A stretch of 64,000 nucleotides of DNA from JAWOLE01 sp963815655 (lineage in GTDB: Bacteria; Acidobacteriota; Thermoanaerobaculia; UBA5066; Gp7-AA6), in the NCBI GenBank assembly GCA_963815655.1, contig CAWFHK010000001.1, positions 1,302,001 through 1,366,000 of the forward strand. Reading direction: 5' to 3'. The translations under genes and the position numbers were made by a program. Every line of letters begins with the position of its first letter. The first letter of the stretch is position 1. Positions 1-7,904 of the stretch are shown one piece after another. The notes below the pieces were generated by a model, which saw nothing but the letters and a program-made list of their open reading frames with translations, made no database searches and had not been told where the DNA came from.

Positions 1-582
1 CGTCCCCCCGAGACTGTCGTCGGGATGCTGGGACGACACGATGAAGAGGTGCTGGCCGCCCGCGCTCAGAATCCCCTGAAGGGTCTGAAACTCCCCCGCG
101 CTGTTGTTGGCCGCGCCGTAGGCGGTCACCGCCGGCACGGTGACGGTGTCCGCCGCGCCCACGCAGGGGAAGCAGCCGGCCGACGTCAGCGCGAAGAGCG
201 GAGACCGGATCACTCCCCGGATCTCGAGGACATCCGTCCCCGGCCGAACCGGGTGGGCGGGACCGCCGCTCCAGTCGGTGAAGGTGAACCCGGCCGGCAC
301 GTTGTTGTAGCTCGTGCCGGTCACCGGGTCCGCGACGAGAATCGCCTGAGTCACCGGCAGGTCGCCGACCCCGGCCATGCGCACGTTTCGTTCGATCTCG
401 AGCAGCGCGGTTCGCAACGACTGCTGCATCTCCGCCGCGAGGAGCTCGCTCTTGTTGAACTTGCCGGCTCTGTCGAACAGGTTCAACAGCGCCAACACGA
501 CGATGGAGAAGATGAGGGTGGCGACTCCCAGCTCGAGAACGGAGAAGCCCGAGGACTTCCTGGCCCGGATACGCGTGTTCAT
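1..582 (-). CDS. PilW/GspJ-like minor pilin, partial at window edge
   Basis: Minor type IV pilin or type II secretion pseudopilin, truncated by the left edge so that only about the first 194 residues are visible. Translation from ATG 582 gives a short basic leader ending in Gly12, then Phe at +1 and Glu at +5 (GFSVLE) followed by about 20 hydrophobic residues, the standard prepilin peptidase site and membrane helix. The start shares ATGA with the stop of the PilV-like gene, so it is the third gene of a pilin operon read leftward. The remainder is Ser/Thr/Gly rich with two Cys in an FPC-type loop. The C-terminus is missing, so PilW and GspJ cannot be told apart. Confidence 0.8.
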   Translation of the reverse strand, partial: MNTRIRARKSSGFSVLELGVATLIFSIVVLALLNLFDRAGKFNKSELLAAEMQQSLRTALLEIERNVRMAGVGDLPVTQAILVADPVTGTSYNNVPAGFTFTDWSGGPAHPVRPGTDVLEIRGVIRSPLFALTSAGCFPCVGAADTVTVPAVTAYGAANNSAGEFQTLQGILSAGGQHLFIVSSQHPDDSLGGT

Positions 583-1091
583 TGGAGATTCGTCGCCGGA
601 CTCGGGTTGCGCCTCAAACTGCTGACCGTCGCCAGCCGGATCCCCGGCAGGTTCTGCCGCGAGGAGGAGACGGTGACGGAAATCCGCTTGACCCGGTACG
701 GGGTCCCCGAACTGACGGGCAGCAGGCTGTTCGCGTCGTCCACGTCCAGGAGCTCGACGACCCAGGTTCGAAGGTACGGGTAGACCGGATCGGCCGGCTT
801 CGTGCTGGGCGCCCCCGTGCGCGGATCGATGTGGGCCGGCAGGTCGTTGGGAAAGGAGGCGCTCGTCTGGCCGGCCGGAACCTGGAGCATCGGGTCCGAG
901 ATCGCGACGTTCATGAGCTGCTCGAGCTTGTCCCGCGCCATCTCGTTGACGCTCGTGTAGTCATAGGCGGACGCATTGGTCCGGAGGGAGCGAATGAAGA
1001 GCGGCAAGATCGACAGGAGCGCGACGAGAAGGAGCACCATCGAGACGAGAACGTCGATGAGCACCAGGCCCCGCTGTCGCTTCAATTCCAT
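579..1091 (-). CDS. PilV-like minor pilin
   Basis: About 170-residue prepilin-like protein. The leader MELKRQRG is followed by a hydrophobic helix (LVLIDVLVSM...), which fits a minor pilin of the PilV/GspI kind inserted in the inner membrane and assembled into a pilus or pseudopilus. The residue at +5 is Asp (LVLID), not the near-invariant Glu. ATG 1091 was chosen because it gives the normal short leader; GTG 1097 is two codons upstream. It overlaps the end of the FimT-like gene upstream by 10 bases, and its TGA overlaps the ATG of the next pilin gene. The C-terminal 140 residues are variable, as is usual for this family. Confidence 0.75.
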   Translation of the reverse strand: MELKRQRGLVLIDVLVSMVLLLVALLSILPLFIRSLRTNASAYDYTSVNEMARDKLEQLMNVAISDPMLQVPAGQTSASFPNDLPAHIDPRTGAPSTKPADPVYPYLRTWVVELLDVDDANSLLPVSSGTPYRVKRISVTVSSSRQNLPGIRLATVSSLRRNPSPATNLQ

Positions 1092-1897
1092 TGCCACGGT
1101 TGCGGTCCGTATTTCGCCGTGAAGCCCGAGGAACTCAGGTGTTTGAGGATGTTCACCTTCCCGCCGAGTCCCGTGTCGTCCACGGAGACGCGGAAGAAGT
1201 CCCGGGCGCCGTTGTCCGTCAGGTAGATCCCCTTGCAGCTCACGCAGGTGTAGGTGCCGTCGGCGAGCGCCACGGGCGCCTGGCTGTTCGCGGCGGCCGG
1301 CGCGACGCTCGTGCCGTCCGGCAGGAAGATGACCCGGTCATGGACGGGGGCCGCGCCGAACCTGGGAACGCAGCCGTCGAACGCGATCGCGTCCGCGTCT
1401 CCCGGAGCGCCGCCCGGCCGGCGAAAGACCACCGGCGGCGGCAGGGAGAAGGTGTGAAGCGTCGGTTCGTTGTCCGAGGCGGGGCTATAGGTGTCCTGGA
1501 CGCCGTTGCCGTCTCCCGCCGCCAGGGCGCCCGTGTGGGGGAAGCTCGGATTCGCCGAGTAGTCGCGAAAGACGACGATCGTGTTGGTCGAGACGTCGAA
1601 TTTCGCGACGACGGGCTGCCCGGAGCTGATCGCCTCGGCCCGCGCCTGCCAGAGCAACGACCGGATCTCGCGCGCGGCACCGGTCAGCCGGACCCGGCGG
1701 GCCTGGATTCCCCGGAAGCCGGCTGAAAACAGCACCAGGATGCTCACGAGGGTCATGACGACGAGGGCCTCGATGACCGTGAACCCGGAAACAGAGCCCG
1801 CGCGTGGCCGCGCCGGAAGGGCTCGTGGGACGCCAACGGGCGGCCACGGCGCTGTCCGGACGCTTCCAAAACCACTGCTGGGGCGAATTCTGGCCAT
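1082..1897 (-). CDS. GspH/FimT-type pseudopilin
   Basis: Pseudopilin with the motif SGFTVIEALVVMTL: Gly then Phe at +1 and Glu at +5, then a hydrophobic helix, then a GspH/FimT-type globular domain (REIRSLLWQARAEAIS... near residues 75-95). The C-terminal region has a Cys pair, CVSC, near residue 215. First gene of the three-gene pilin cluster. ATG 1897 leaves an unusually long leader (about 39 residues, Pro/Arg rich) before the cleavage site, and I found no in-frame start closer to it, so either the leader is genuinely long or a rarer start codon is used. The roughly 250 bases upstream hold no gene and no sigma-54 site I could recognise. Confidence 0.78.
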   Translation of the reverse strand: MARIRPSSGFGSVRTAPWPPVGVPRALPARPRAGSVSGFTVIEALVVMTLVSILVLFSAGFRGIQARRVRLTGAAREIRSLLWQARAEAISSGQPVVAKFDVSTNTIVVFRDYSANPSFPHTGALAAGDGNGVQDTYSPASDNEPTLHTFSLPPPVVFRRPGGAPGDADAIAFDGCVPRFGAAPVHDRVIFLPDGTSVAPAAANSQAPVALADGTYTCVSCKGIYLTDNGARDFFRVSVDDTGLGGKVNILKHLSSSGFTAKYGPQPWQWN

Positions 1898-2151
1898 CAC
1901 GCTTGGCCGCCTTTTTTCCTTGCGCTTTCCGCCACCGCCGCCGGATCGCTCCGAACGGCCCGACCGAAATGCCGGAGGGCCTTACCTCCCTGAACTCCCA
2001 TGATGGAGCCCTTAGAGGATAGTGAGGCTCGCCGCCCCTTCCTACTGGCAGGGGGACCAAAGAAAGGACAGGGGGAAACCCGGCCGCGCAGCTGGCCGAA
2101 CGGACAGGAAGCGCCCGACGGGGTGTTGCCCGGGAACCCGGCGCTCCACCC

Positions 2152-3393
2152 TCAGTGCTCGAGGCCGTATTCCTTGATCTTGTTGTAGATGGTCTTCAGG
2201 GAGAGTTTCAGGAGCTCGGCCGTCTTCCTCTTGTTGCCACGCGCGAATTTCAGCGTCTTCAGGATGAGCCGTCGCTCCACTTCCGCCAGCGAGTCTCCGA
2301 CGGCGATCCGCACGACCGGAGCCTTCTGGCGGCGCTGGCGCCGGGCGGCCGGGGGCCGGCCGAGCACGGAGGTCACGATCGTCGCGCCGATCGTGGGACC
2401 GTCGGCGACGGACGCGGCCCGCTCGACCGCGCTCTTGAGCTCCTCCACGTTCCCCGGCCAGGCGTGAGCGAGCAGGGAGTCCATCGCCTCGGCGTCGAAG
2501 GCGAGGGCGCCATCGATGTCATGGAGGAATCGGCAGGCGAGCAGCTCCACGTCCCCTCCCCGCTCGCGCAGGGGCGGGAGGTGAATCACGTGTTCTCCGA
2601 CGGCATCGATGAGCGCGGGCAGAAGCCGCCCCGATTCCCGGGCCTGTCGGGGATCCTGATCCGTCGAGAGGACGAGCCGGCGCCCTCGGGGGCGCTCCAG
2701 CTCGGCCGCGAGCTCGTTCTGCTGTTGCAGGGACACGCTCTCGATGCCGGCCACGAAGAGCGTTCCCAGGCCGTTCGCGTCCGGCGGCAACGGCTGCCCG
2801 GGCGGCACGGTCCGGAACGGCTCGGATCCCCGCCGGGACAGTCGGTGCAGCGCGCGCGCCGCCGCCTCCTTTTCGGTCCCCGCCTCCCCCGTCAGCAACA
2901 CGGGCGCCTCGGCCGACGACTCTCTCTCGATCACCGCGAGCGCGGCCATCCACCGGGGCGACTGGCCGGCGAGGGACGTCGCCATCTCCGACCGCGCCAG
3001 GCGCTGGCGCAGCTTCTCCAGCCAACCCTCCCTCTCCCGGCGGGCCTGCAGTCTCGCGCGCAGGAGGGCGACGCGGGCGGAAGAGACGGGCCTCCAGAGA
3101 AAATCGTGCGCGCCCCGGGTCATCGCGCGCACCCCCTCTTCCAGCCTCGCGGAGTCGACCAGCGCGTAGAGCGCGCGACGGGGATCGAGCCTCAGCGCCT
3201 CGTCGAAGTAACGCGAGACCTCGTCCTCGGGGAAGTCGGCCGCGACGACAATGGCATCGGGGAGAAACCCGGCGAGCTGCCGGCCGGCGTCCTCGAGCGT
3301 CGTCACGCCGCGGACCTGATCGCCGGCGCCCGCGAAGGCGCGGCGCAAAGCGTCGCGCGATTCGGAGTCAGGATCGACCAGGAGAACCTTCAT
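2152..3393 (-). CDS. Degenerate NtrC-family response regulator
   Basis: 413 residues laid out like an NtrC-type regulator: receiver (1-120), AAA+ domain (about 140-320) and a C-terminal Fis-type helix-turn-helix (about 370-410, with GNKRKTAELL and KTIYNKIKEYGL). Only the DNA-binding domain looks intact. In the receiver the expected phospho-acceptor after PD (residue 51) is Ala and the conserved Lys-Pro is Arg-Pro (FLWRPVS). In the AAA+ domain the Walker A reads GEAGTEKE, the Walker B lacks its Asp-Glu (GTLFVAGIES), and the segment that should carry GAFTGA is absent. It probably binds DNA without phosphorylation, ATP hydrolysis or sigma-54 activation. It lies upstream of, and is read towards, the pilin genes, so control of pili is possible. 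Confidence 0.75.
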   Translation of the reverse strand: MKVLLVDPDSESRDALRRAFAGAGDQVRGVTTLEDAGRQLAGFLPDAIVVAADFPEDEVSRYFDEALRLDPRRALYALVDSARLEEGVRAMTRGAHDFLWRPVSSARVALLRARLQARREREGWLEKLRQRLARSEMATSLAGQSPRWMAALAVIERESSAEAPVLLTGEAGTEKEAAARALHRLSRRGSEPFRTVPPGQPLPPDANGLGTLFVAGIESVSLQQQNELAAELERPRGRRLVLSTDQDPRQARESGRLLPALIDAVGEHVIHLPPLRERGGDVELLACRFLHDIDGALAFDAEAMDSLLAHAWPGNVEELKSAVERAASVADGPTIGATIVTSVLGRPPAARRQRRQKAPVVRIAVGDSLAEVERRLILKTLKFARGNKRKTAELLKLSLKTIYNKIKEYGLEH

Positions 3394-3452
3394 GGCAGCA
3401 AGGGAAGAATTCTAGCACCGCCTCATTGCGACCAGGCGATGCGCGGTAACAG

Positions 3453-3533
3453 TTCAAATTTGTGAATTGTGATTTGTGATCCGTGATCTGCGATCCGCGG
3501 GAGCAAGCGAGCATTCGCCCTGATCACGAATCA
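3453..3533. repeat. Array R1 (GTGATTT class)
   Basis: Tandem 7-base units of the form GTGATTT/GTGATCC on one side and a short inverted copy (TGATCACGAATCA) at the other end. It sits between the stop of ubiD and the start of the NtrC-like gene. The inverted copy contains the ubiD stop codon and its last two or three codons. Confidence 0.8.
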
Positions 3534-4993
3534 GGCCTTCTGCCGAGTCGTATCCCGAGGCTCGGCCACAGCTCGTCGATCCGCTTCTTCACTTCCGGCG
3601 ACATCACGATCTCGTCGGGCCAGCGTCGCTCGAAGCCTTCTTCCTTCCACTTGCGGGTCGCGTCGATCCCCATCTTGCTTCCGTAGCACGGGAGGCGCGC
3701 GGAGAAGTCGAGCTCATCCACGGGCCCGTGCACGAACTCGATGTCCCGCTCCGGATCGATCGCCGTCAGCACGCGCCAGAGAAGCTCCGGCCCGCCGCGC
3801 GGATCCACGTCCCTGTCCACGACGACGATCGTCTTGGAGAACATCATCTGTCCCGTCCCCCAGATCGCGTGCATCGTCTTGCGCGCGTGTCCGGGGAACC
3901 GCTTGTCGATCGAGACGATCATCAGGTTATGGAAGATGCCTTCGACCGGCAGGAACATGTCCACGATCTCCGGGATGGTCTTCTTGACCAGCGGCAGGAA
4001 GAGGCGCTCGACGGCCTCCCCGAGGAATCCGTCCTCCATGGGCGGGCGGCCGACGATCGTCGTCAGGTACACGGGAGAGCGGCGGCGCGTGACCCCCGTC
4101 ACGTGGAAGACGGGGAAGTCGTCGTCGAGCGAATAGAACCCGGTGTGATCTCCGAACGGACCCTCCCGCCGCCTCTCCCCCGGCGAAACGTACCCTTCGA
4201 GCACGATCTCGGCCTCGGCCGGCACGAGGAGGTCCACGGTTCTCGCGGGAACCAGAGGCACCGCCTCCCCCCGGAGGAACCCCGCAAAGAGAAACTCCGA
4301 GAGCCCCGGCGGCAGCGGAGCGATCCCGGAGAAGACAGTGGCAGGGTCGCAGCCGATGGCGGCGGCGACTTCCATGCGGCGTCCCTCCCTCTCGTAGCCC
4401 CTGGCCTGGCCGGCGCCGTCCTTGTGCTTCTGCCAGTGCATGCCCGTCGTCCTGCGATCGTAGACCTGCATGCGGTAGACGCCGACGTTCGTCTTGCCGG
4501 AGGCGGCGTCGCGCGTCACGACGAGCGGCAGCGTGATGAACGGCCCGCCGTCCTGGGGCCAGCAGGTCAGGATGGGGAGGGTGGAAAGATCCACCGCGTC
4601 GCCCGTCTCCACGACTTCCTGGCAGGGCGCCGACCGGACCGTCTTCGGAAACACCGACGCCAGCTCCGTGACCCTGGGAATCGCCTTCAACTTGTCGAGC
4701 AGGCCTTCCGGAGGCTTGGGATCCAGGAAGAAATCGAGCCTCTCGTTCCATTCCTCGTAGGAAGAGATCTGGAGCGCGGCCAGCATGCGCCGTCGCGAGG
4801 CGAAGAGGTTGATGGCCACCGGCATCGTCGAGCCCGACACGTTCTCGAAGAGGAGCGCCGGCCCCTCCCCCTTGACGGCGCGGTCGGCGATCTCGGCGAT
4901 CTCCAGGACCGGCGAGACCTCGCGTTTGACGCGAACGAGCTCACCCTGAGACTCCAGCAGAGCGATGAATTCGGACAGGTTCTTGAAAGCCAT
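3524..4993 (-). CDS. ubiD: UbiD-family prenylated-FMN decarboxylase
   Basis: 489 residues, the normal UbiD length, colinear with 3-octaprenyl-4-hydroxybenzoate carboxy-lyases from FKNLSEFIALLE near the N-terminus to the end. Conserved blocks include NVGVYRMQVYD, TGMHWQKHKDG, GPFGDHTGFYS and AIWGTGQMMFSK. The family uses prenylated FMN, made by a UbiX partner not in this window, to decarboxylate aromatic acids in quinone synthesis or aromatic metabolism; the substrate cannot be read from sequence. ATG 4993 is preferred because the in-frame extension upstream is encoded by array R2. The last residues and stop fall in R1. Confidence 0.9.
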   Translation of the reverse strand: MAFKNLSEFIALLESQGELVRVKREVSPVLEIAEIADRAVKGEGPALLFENVSGSTMPVAINLFASRRRMLAALQISSYEEWNERLDFFLDPKPPEGLLDKLKAIPRVTELASVFPKTVRSAPCQEVVETGDAVDLSTLPILTCWPQDGGPFITLPLVVTRDAASGKTNVGVYRMQVYDRRTTGMHWQKHKDGAGQARGYEREGRRMEVAAAIGCDPATVFSGIAPLPPGLSEFLFAGFLRGEAVPLVPARTVDLLVPAEAEIVLEGYVSPGERRREGPFGDHTGFYSLDDDFPVFHVTGVTRRRSPVYLTTIVGRPPMEDGFLGEAVERLFLPLVKKTIPEIVDMFLPVEGIFHNLMIVSIDKRFPGHARKTMHAIWGTGQMMFSKTIVVVDRDVDPRGGPELLWRVLTAIDPERDIEFVHGPVDELDFSARLPCYGSKMGIDATRKWKEEGFERRWPDEIVMSPEVKKRIDELWPSLGIRLGRRPDS

Positions 4994-5029
4994 GACTTGT
5001 CTTCGCGAGCGGTCTTCCAGTCTAGAGCA

Positions 5030-5112
5030 ATTTGTGATTGGTGATTGGTGATTTGTGATTGAGGTGGTGAACGGGCTCGCCCCTGATCCAATCACGAATC
5101 ACAGATCACAAG
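5030..5112. repeat. Array R2 (GTGATTG class) with inverted arm
   Basis: Four or five 7-base units (GTGATTG, GTGATTT) at 5031-5062 and a complementary block (CAATCACGAATCACAGATCAC) at about 5088-5110, separated by about 25 bases, so the two blocks can pair into a long imperfect hairpin. It fills the gap between the asparaginase stop and the ubiD start. The asparaginase TGA at 5106-5108 is part of the repeat. Confidence 0.85.
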
Positions 5113-6137
5113 TTCTTCAAGGGGACTTCCGTGATGATGCGCCCGACGTCGAGACCGCGCGCGTTGCGCACGACGGGAGAGAGATACCGCGCCAGGGCCC
5201 GGCGGGCGGAGCCGGGGAGCCGGCCGAGTCTCGACAGGATGTCGAGCGCGACCGCGTCCCGGGCTCGGGCAGAGCCGTCGTCCAGCTTGAACGCGATGCC
5301 GAGAGCCTTCTCCCCCTGGCGCCGGGAGGAGATCCCGATCGCGTAGACCCCCTCGGCGCCTTCCTTGCCGATCCAGCGGCGGGGCCCCGCCTCGAGGAAG
5401 TCTGTCGTGAATCGGCCGCGCCCCGCGACCATGCCGGGGCTCTCCCACATCGCGCGGCAGATCCGCCGGCGCACGTCCGAGGTCCCCGTCCCGTTGTCGC
5501 CCCTCGGCGACACGAGGCGCGCGTAGGCGAGAGCCAGCCGGAAAAGGGGCGTGTGGAAGACCGGAAGGCTGCAGCCGTCGACCGCGATCCCGATCCGGGA
5601 CATCGGAAAGCCGCAGAACGCGGCCAGGCGCTCCTTGATAATTCGCTGGATCGGATGGTCCGGGTTCCAGTACCCGTCCGCGTCGAAGCCCCGGAGGCGA
5701 CAGGCGAGAAGGACGCCGCCATGTTTGCCGGAGCAGTTGTTATGGAGCGCCGATGGGCGCTTCCCGGTCGCCAGAAGGGCCCGGGCGGAAGGCTCGTGCA
5801 TCGGCGGATGCGCGCCGCAGGCGAGGTCCTCCAGCCGGAATCCCCCCCGCTCGAGAAGCCGCCGCGCCACGGCCACGTGCCGCGGTTCTCCTCCGTGCGA
5901 CGCGCAGAGCAGCGCGACCTCGTCGTTTCCCAGGTGAAAGGCCTCTTCGCCTCCCGCGTCCAGCAGCGCCATCGCCTGGAACGGCTTCGCGGCGGAGCGC
6001 CAGAAGATCCCGGCTCGGGGGACGCCGGCGGACGCCAGGAGGCGTCCCTCTTCATCCACGACCGCCACGCTGCCGCGATGGACCGACTCCACCCTGTCTC
6101 CCCGCGTCACCCGGGCGAGGACCGGCGGCGGACTCAC
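5106..6137 (-). CDS. Asparaginase II family protein
   Basis: 343 residues matching the asparaginase II family (Rhizobium-type, unrelated to AnsA/AnsB), which hydrolyses L-asparagine to aspartate and ammonia. Landmarks are VHRGSVAVVDEEG near the N-terminus, RSAAKPFQA, HNNCSGKHGG in the middle, the best family signature, and RGDNGTGTSDVR. No signal peptide, so presumably cytoplasmic. GTG 6137 is chosen because AGAAGG lies about 8 bases upstream and the protein then begins at the family's usual N-terminus. The last codons and TGA are encoded by repeat R2. Confidence 0.82.
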   Translation of the reverse strand: MSPPPVLARVTRGDRVESVHRGSVAVVDEEGRLLASAGVPRAGIFWRSAAKPFQAMALLDAGGEEAFHLGNDEVALLCASHGGEPRHVAVARRLLERGGFRLEDLACGAHPPMHEPSARALLATGKRPSALHNNCSGKHGGVLLACRLRGFDADGYWNPDHPIQRIIKERLAAFCGFPMSRIGIAVDGCSLPVFHTPLFRLALAYARLVSPRGDNGTGTSDVRRRICRAMWESPGMVAGRGRFTTDFLEAGPRRWIGKEGAEGVYAIGISSRRQGEKALGIAFKLDDGSARARDAVALDILSRLGRLPGSARRALARYLSPVVRNARGLDVGRIITEVPLKNL

Positions 6138-6248
6138 GGCGAGCCTTCTATCATGGACGGGAGCAAGGGATGGCGCGGGCGCCGGGCTCTTGATCGGAAT
6201 CGTCGAATGGCGGAATATTTGATTTGGGAGGGTCGTTTGCGCCCGGTG

Positions 6249-6746
6249 ATGCGTTCCTTTCTTCTGGCTCTCGCTCTGCTCGTCGCCGCGGGCGCGCCGA
6301 CCCATGCCGAGAACCCGCCTCCCCTCTTCCCGGACCTGGAAATGGCGGGCGCCGACGGCGGCTCGATCCGCCTCTCCCAGTTGAAGGGGAACGTCATCCT
6401 CCTGAACGTCTGGGCGACCTGGTGCGGCCCGTGCCGGCTGGAGCTGCCGATCGTCCAGCGCATGTACGACAAGTACAGCGACCGCAACTTCGTCGTGCTC
6501 GCGGTCAACGTGGACGCGGACCGCAAGCGGATCGATCCCTTCATGAAGCGCAACAACATCTCGCTGCCGGTCTACTACGCCTCCCCCGAGGACGCCGGGC
6601 AGATGACGGCGGCGGGGATCCCGTCGACCTTCATCATCGGACCGGACAGGACGCTGATCGATCACATGGTGGGGTATTCGGCCCAGGCCGAGGACCGCTG
6701 GAAACAGATCATCGAGAAGCGCCTCAAGACCAGAAAGGCCCACTGA
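6249..6746 (+). CDS. TlpA-like periplasmic thiol-disulfide oxidoreductase
   Basis: 165 residues: a signal peptide (1-20, ending THA), then a TlpA/ResA-type thioredoxin fold with the active site WCGPC at residues 58-62 and the cis-proline loop GIPSTFII near 123-130. Such exported thioredoxins reduce disulfides in the periplasm, for example in cytochrome c maturation. ATG 6249 was selected because the signal peptide begins there, and a GGGAGGG lies about 15 bases upstream. It is followed after 34 bases by an outer-membrane barrel gene on the same strand. The target protein is unknown. Confidence 0.87.
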   Translation: MRSFLLALALLVAAGAPTHAENPPPLFPDLEMAGADGGSIRLSQLKGNVILLNVWATWCGPCRLELPIVQRMYDKYSDRNFVVLAVNVDADRKRIDPFMKRNNISLPVYYASPEDAGQMTAAGIPSTFIIGPDRTLIDHMVGYSAQAEDRWKQIIEKRLKTRKAH

Positions 6747-6780
6747 GGGTCGGGAGAGCCGCGACAGTTTTTCTTCCCCC

Positions 6781-7470
6781 ATGACCAGACCTCGGATTGC
6801 CCTCCCCGCCGGCCTCTTCCTCGTCTCTCTTCTGCTCGCGCCGGTCTGCCTGGCGCAGGTCCGCTCCGGCACGGTCGAGATCGCGCCGTTCGCCGGTTAT
6901 CTCTTCGGGGGCCGGTTCCAGCGCGGGACCCTGGCCATCTTCGATTCCAACGTGGACGTGGACGACCATGCGACCTACGGCGCCCGATTGGGCTGGAACC
7001 TGACGAGCAAGTGGGAGGTCGAGGCGCAGGTCTCCCGCACGCAGACCGCGTTCGCGACCCCCGGCAGCCGCGAGCTCTTCGGAACTTCCGGCGGGCGCCT
7101 GGGAGACCTGACGATCGACTATCTGCTCGGATACGGAACGTTCAACTTCGGGCACGGACGCGCCGTTCCATACGTCACGGTGGGGATGGGCGCGGCGCGG
7201 TTCGACGCCGACATCTGCCGGGGCCGCGTCACCATCCCGGAGAGCCCGTGCGTCAACCCGGACCGGGACACGCGCTTCACGGCGAGCGCCGGCGCGGGCG
7301 TGAAGATCTTCGCGACGCCCCACTTCGGATTCCGGCTCGACGGCCGCTACTACGGGACTCTGCTCCTCCGCGCTCGCGGGAGCGCGTGCGACCATTCTCG
7401 CTGCGACGACAACCGCTCCGACTGGCTGAGCAACGGGGACGTCAGCGGCGGATTGCTCGTCGCCTTCTAG
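6781..7470 (+). CDS. Outer-membrane beta-barrel protein
   Basis: 229 residues with a signal peptide (1-25, ending LAQ), then alternating polar/hydrophobic strands rich in Gly and aromatics (APFAGYLFGG, YGARLGWNL, FRLDGRYYGTLLL) and a C-terminal Phe, the usual BAM recognition residue. The size suits an 8-stranded OmpA/OmpW-like porin domain. Four Cys in two loops (DICRG/SPC and ACD/RCDD) could form disulfides, which fits with the TlpA-like gene immediately upstream. Substrate unknown. It converges with tsaE, the two stops being about 13 bases apart. Confidence 0.72.
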   Translation: MTRPRIALPAGLFLVSLLLAPVCLAQVRSGTVEIAPFAGYLFGGRFQRGTLAIFDSNVDVDDHATYGARLGWNLTSKWEVEAQVSRTQTAFATPGSRELFGTSGGRLGDLTIDYLLGYGTFNFGHGRAVPYVTVGMGAARFDADICRGRVTIPESPCVNPDRDTRFTASAGAGVKIFATPHFGFRLDGRYYGTLLLRARGSACDHSRCDDNRSDWLSNGDVSGGLLVAF

Positions 7471-7483
7471 AGTCCTCCCGCCG

Positions 7484-7894
7484 TCAACCCCGCCTGATTC
7501 TCCGGGCGCCGTCGGGCAATGTCTCGATGGTCACCTCCATGGTCGGCGGAAGGAGCTGACGGACCGCCCGGCCGGGCCACTCCACGACGACCGGCGCGCC
7601 GGCGACCGACCCGGGAAGGCCCAGCACCTCGAGTTGCTCCAGGCGATCCTCGAGGCGATAGAGGTCCAGATGGCGCAGGCGGATCTCTCCGTCCGCGCCG
7701 GCGTATTCGTGGAGGATCGCGAAGGTCGGGGAGGCCACCTCGCGCGCCGCGGCGCCCATGCCGCGCGCCACGCCGCGCGCGAGACACGTCTTGCCCGCTC
7801 CGAGGTTCCCGACGAGGTACACGACGTCGCCCGGCGCCAGGTCCGCCGCGAGACTCTCGCCGAACGCTTCGGTTTCCTCCTCGCCGCGCGTCAC
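7484..7894 (-). CDS. tsaE: tRNA threonylcarbamoyladenosine biosynthesis ATPase TsaE
   Basis: 136-residue P-loop protein of the TsaE (YjeE) family, the ATPase that works with TsaB/TsaD to make t6A at position 37 of ANN-decoding tRNAs. It shows Walker A GNLGAGKT, the switch-like ASPTFAILHEY and HLDLYRLED motifs and EWPGR near the C-terminus. GTG 7894 is the likely start; it lies 10 bases after the nnr stop, the common nnr-tsaE arrangement. A partner enzyme, TsaC, is encoded at 31030-31635. Confidence 0.87.
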   Translation of the reverse strand: MTRGEEETEAFGESLAADLAPGDVVYLVGNLGAGKTCLARGVARGMGAAAREVASPTFAILHEYAGADGEIRLRHLDLYRLEDRLEQLEVLGLPGSVAGAPVVVEWPGRAVRQLLPPTMEVTIETLPDGARRIRRG

Positions 7895-7904
7895 CGCATG
7901 GCGT

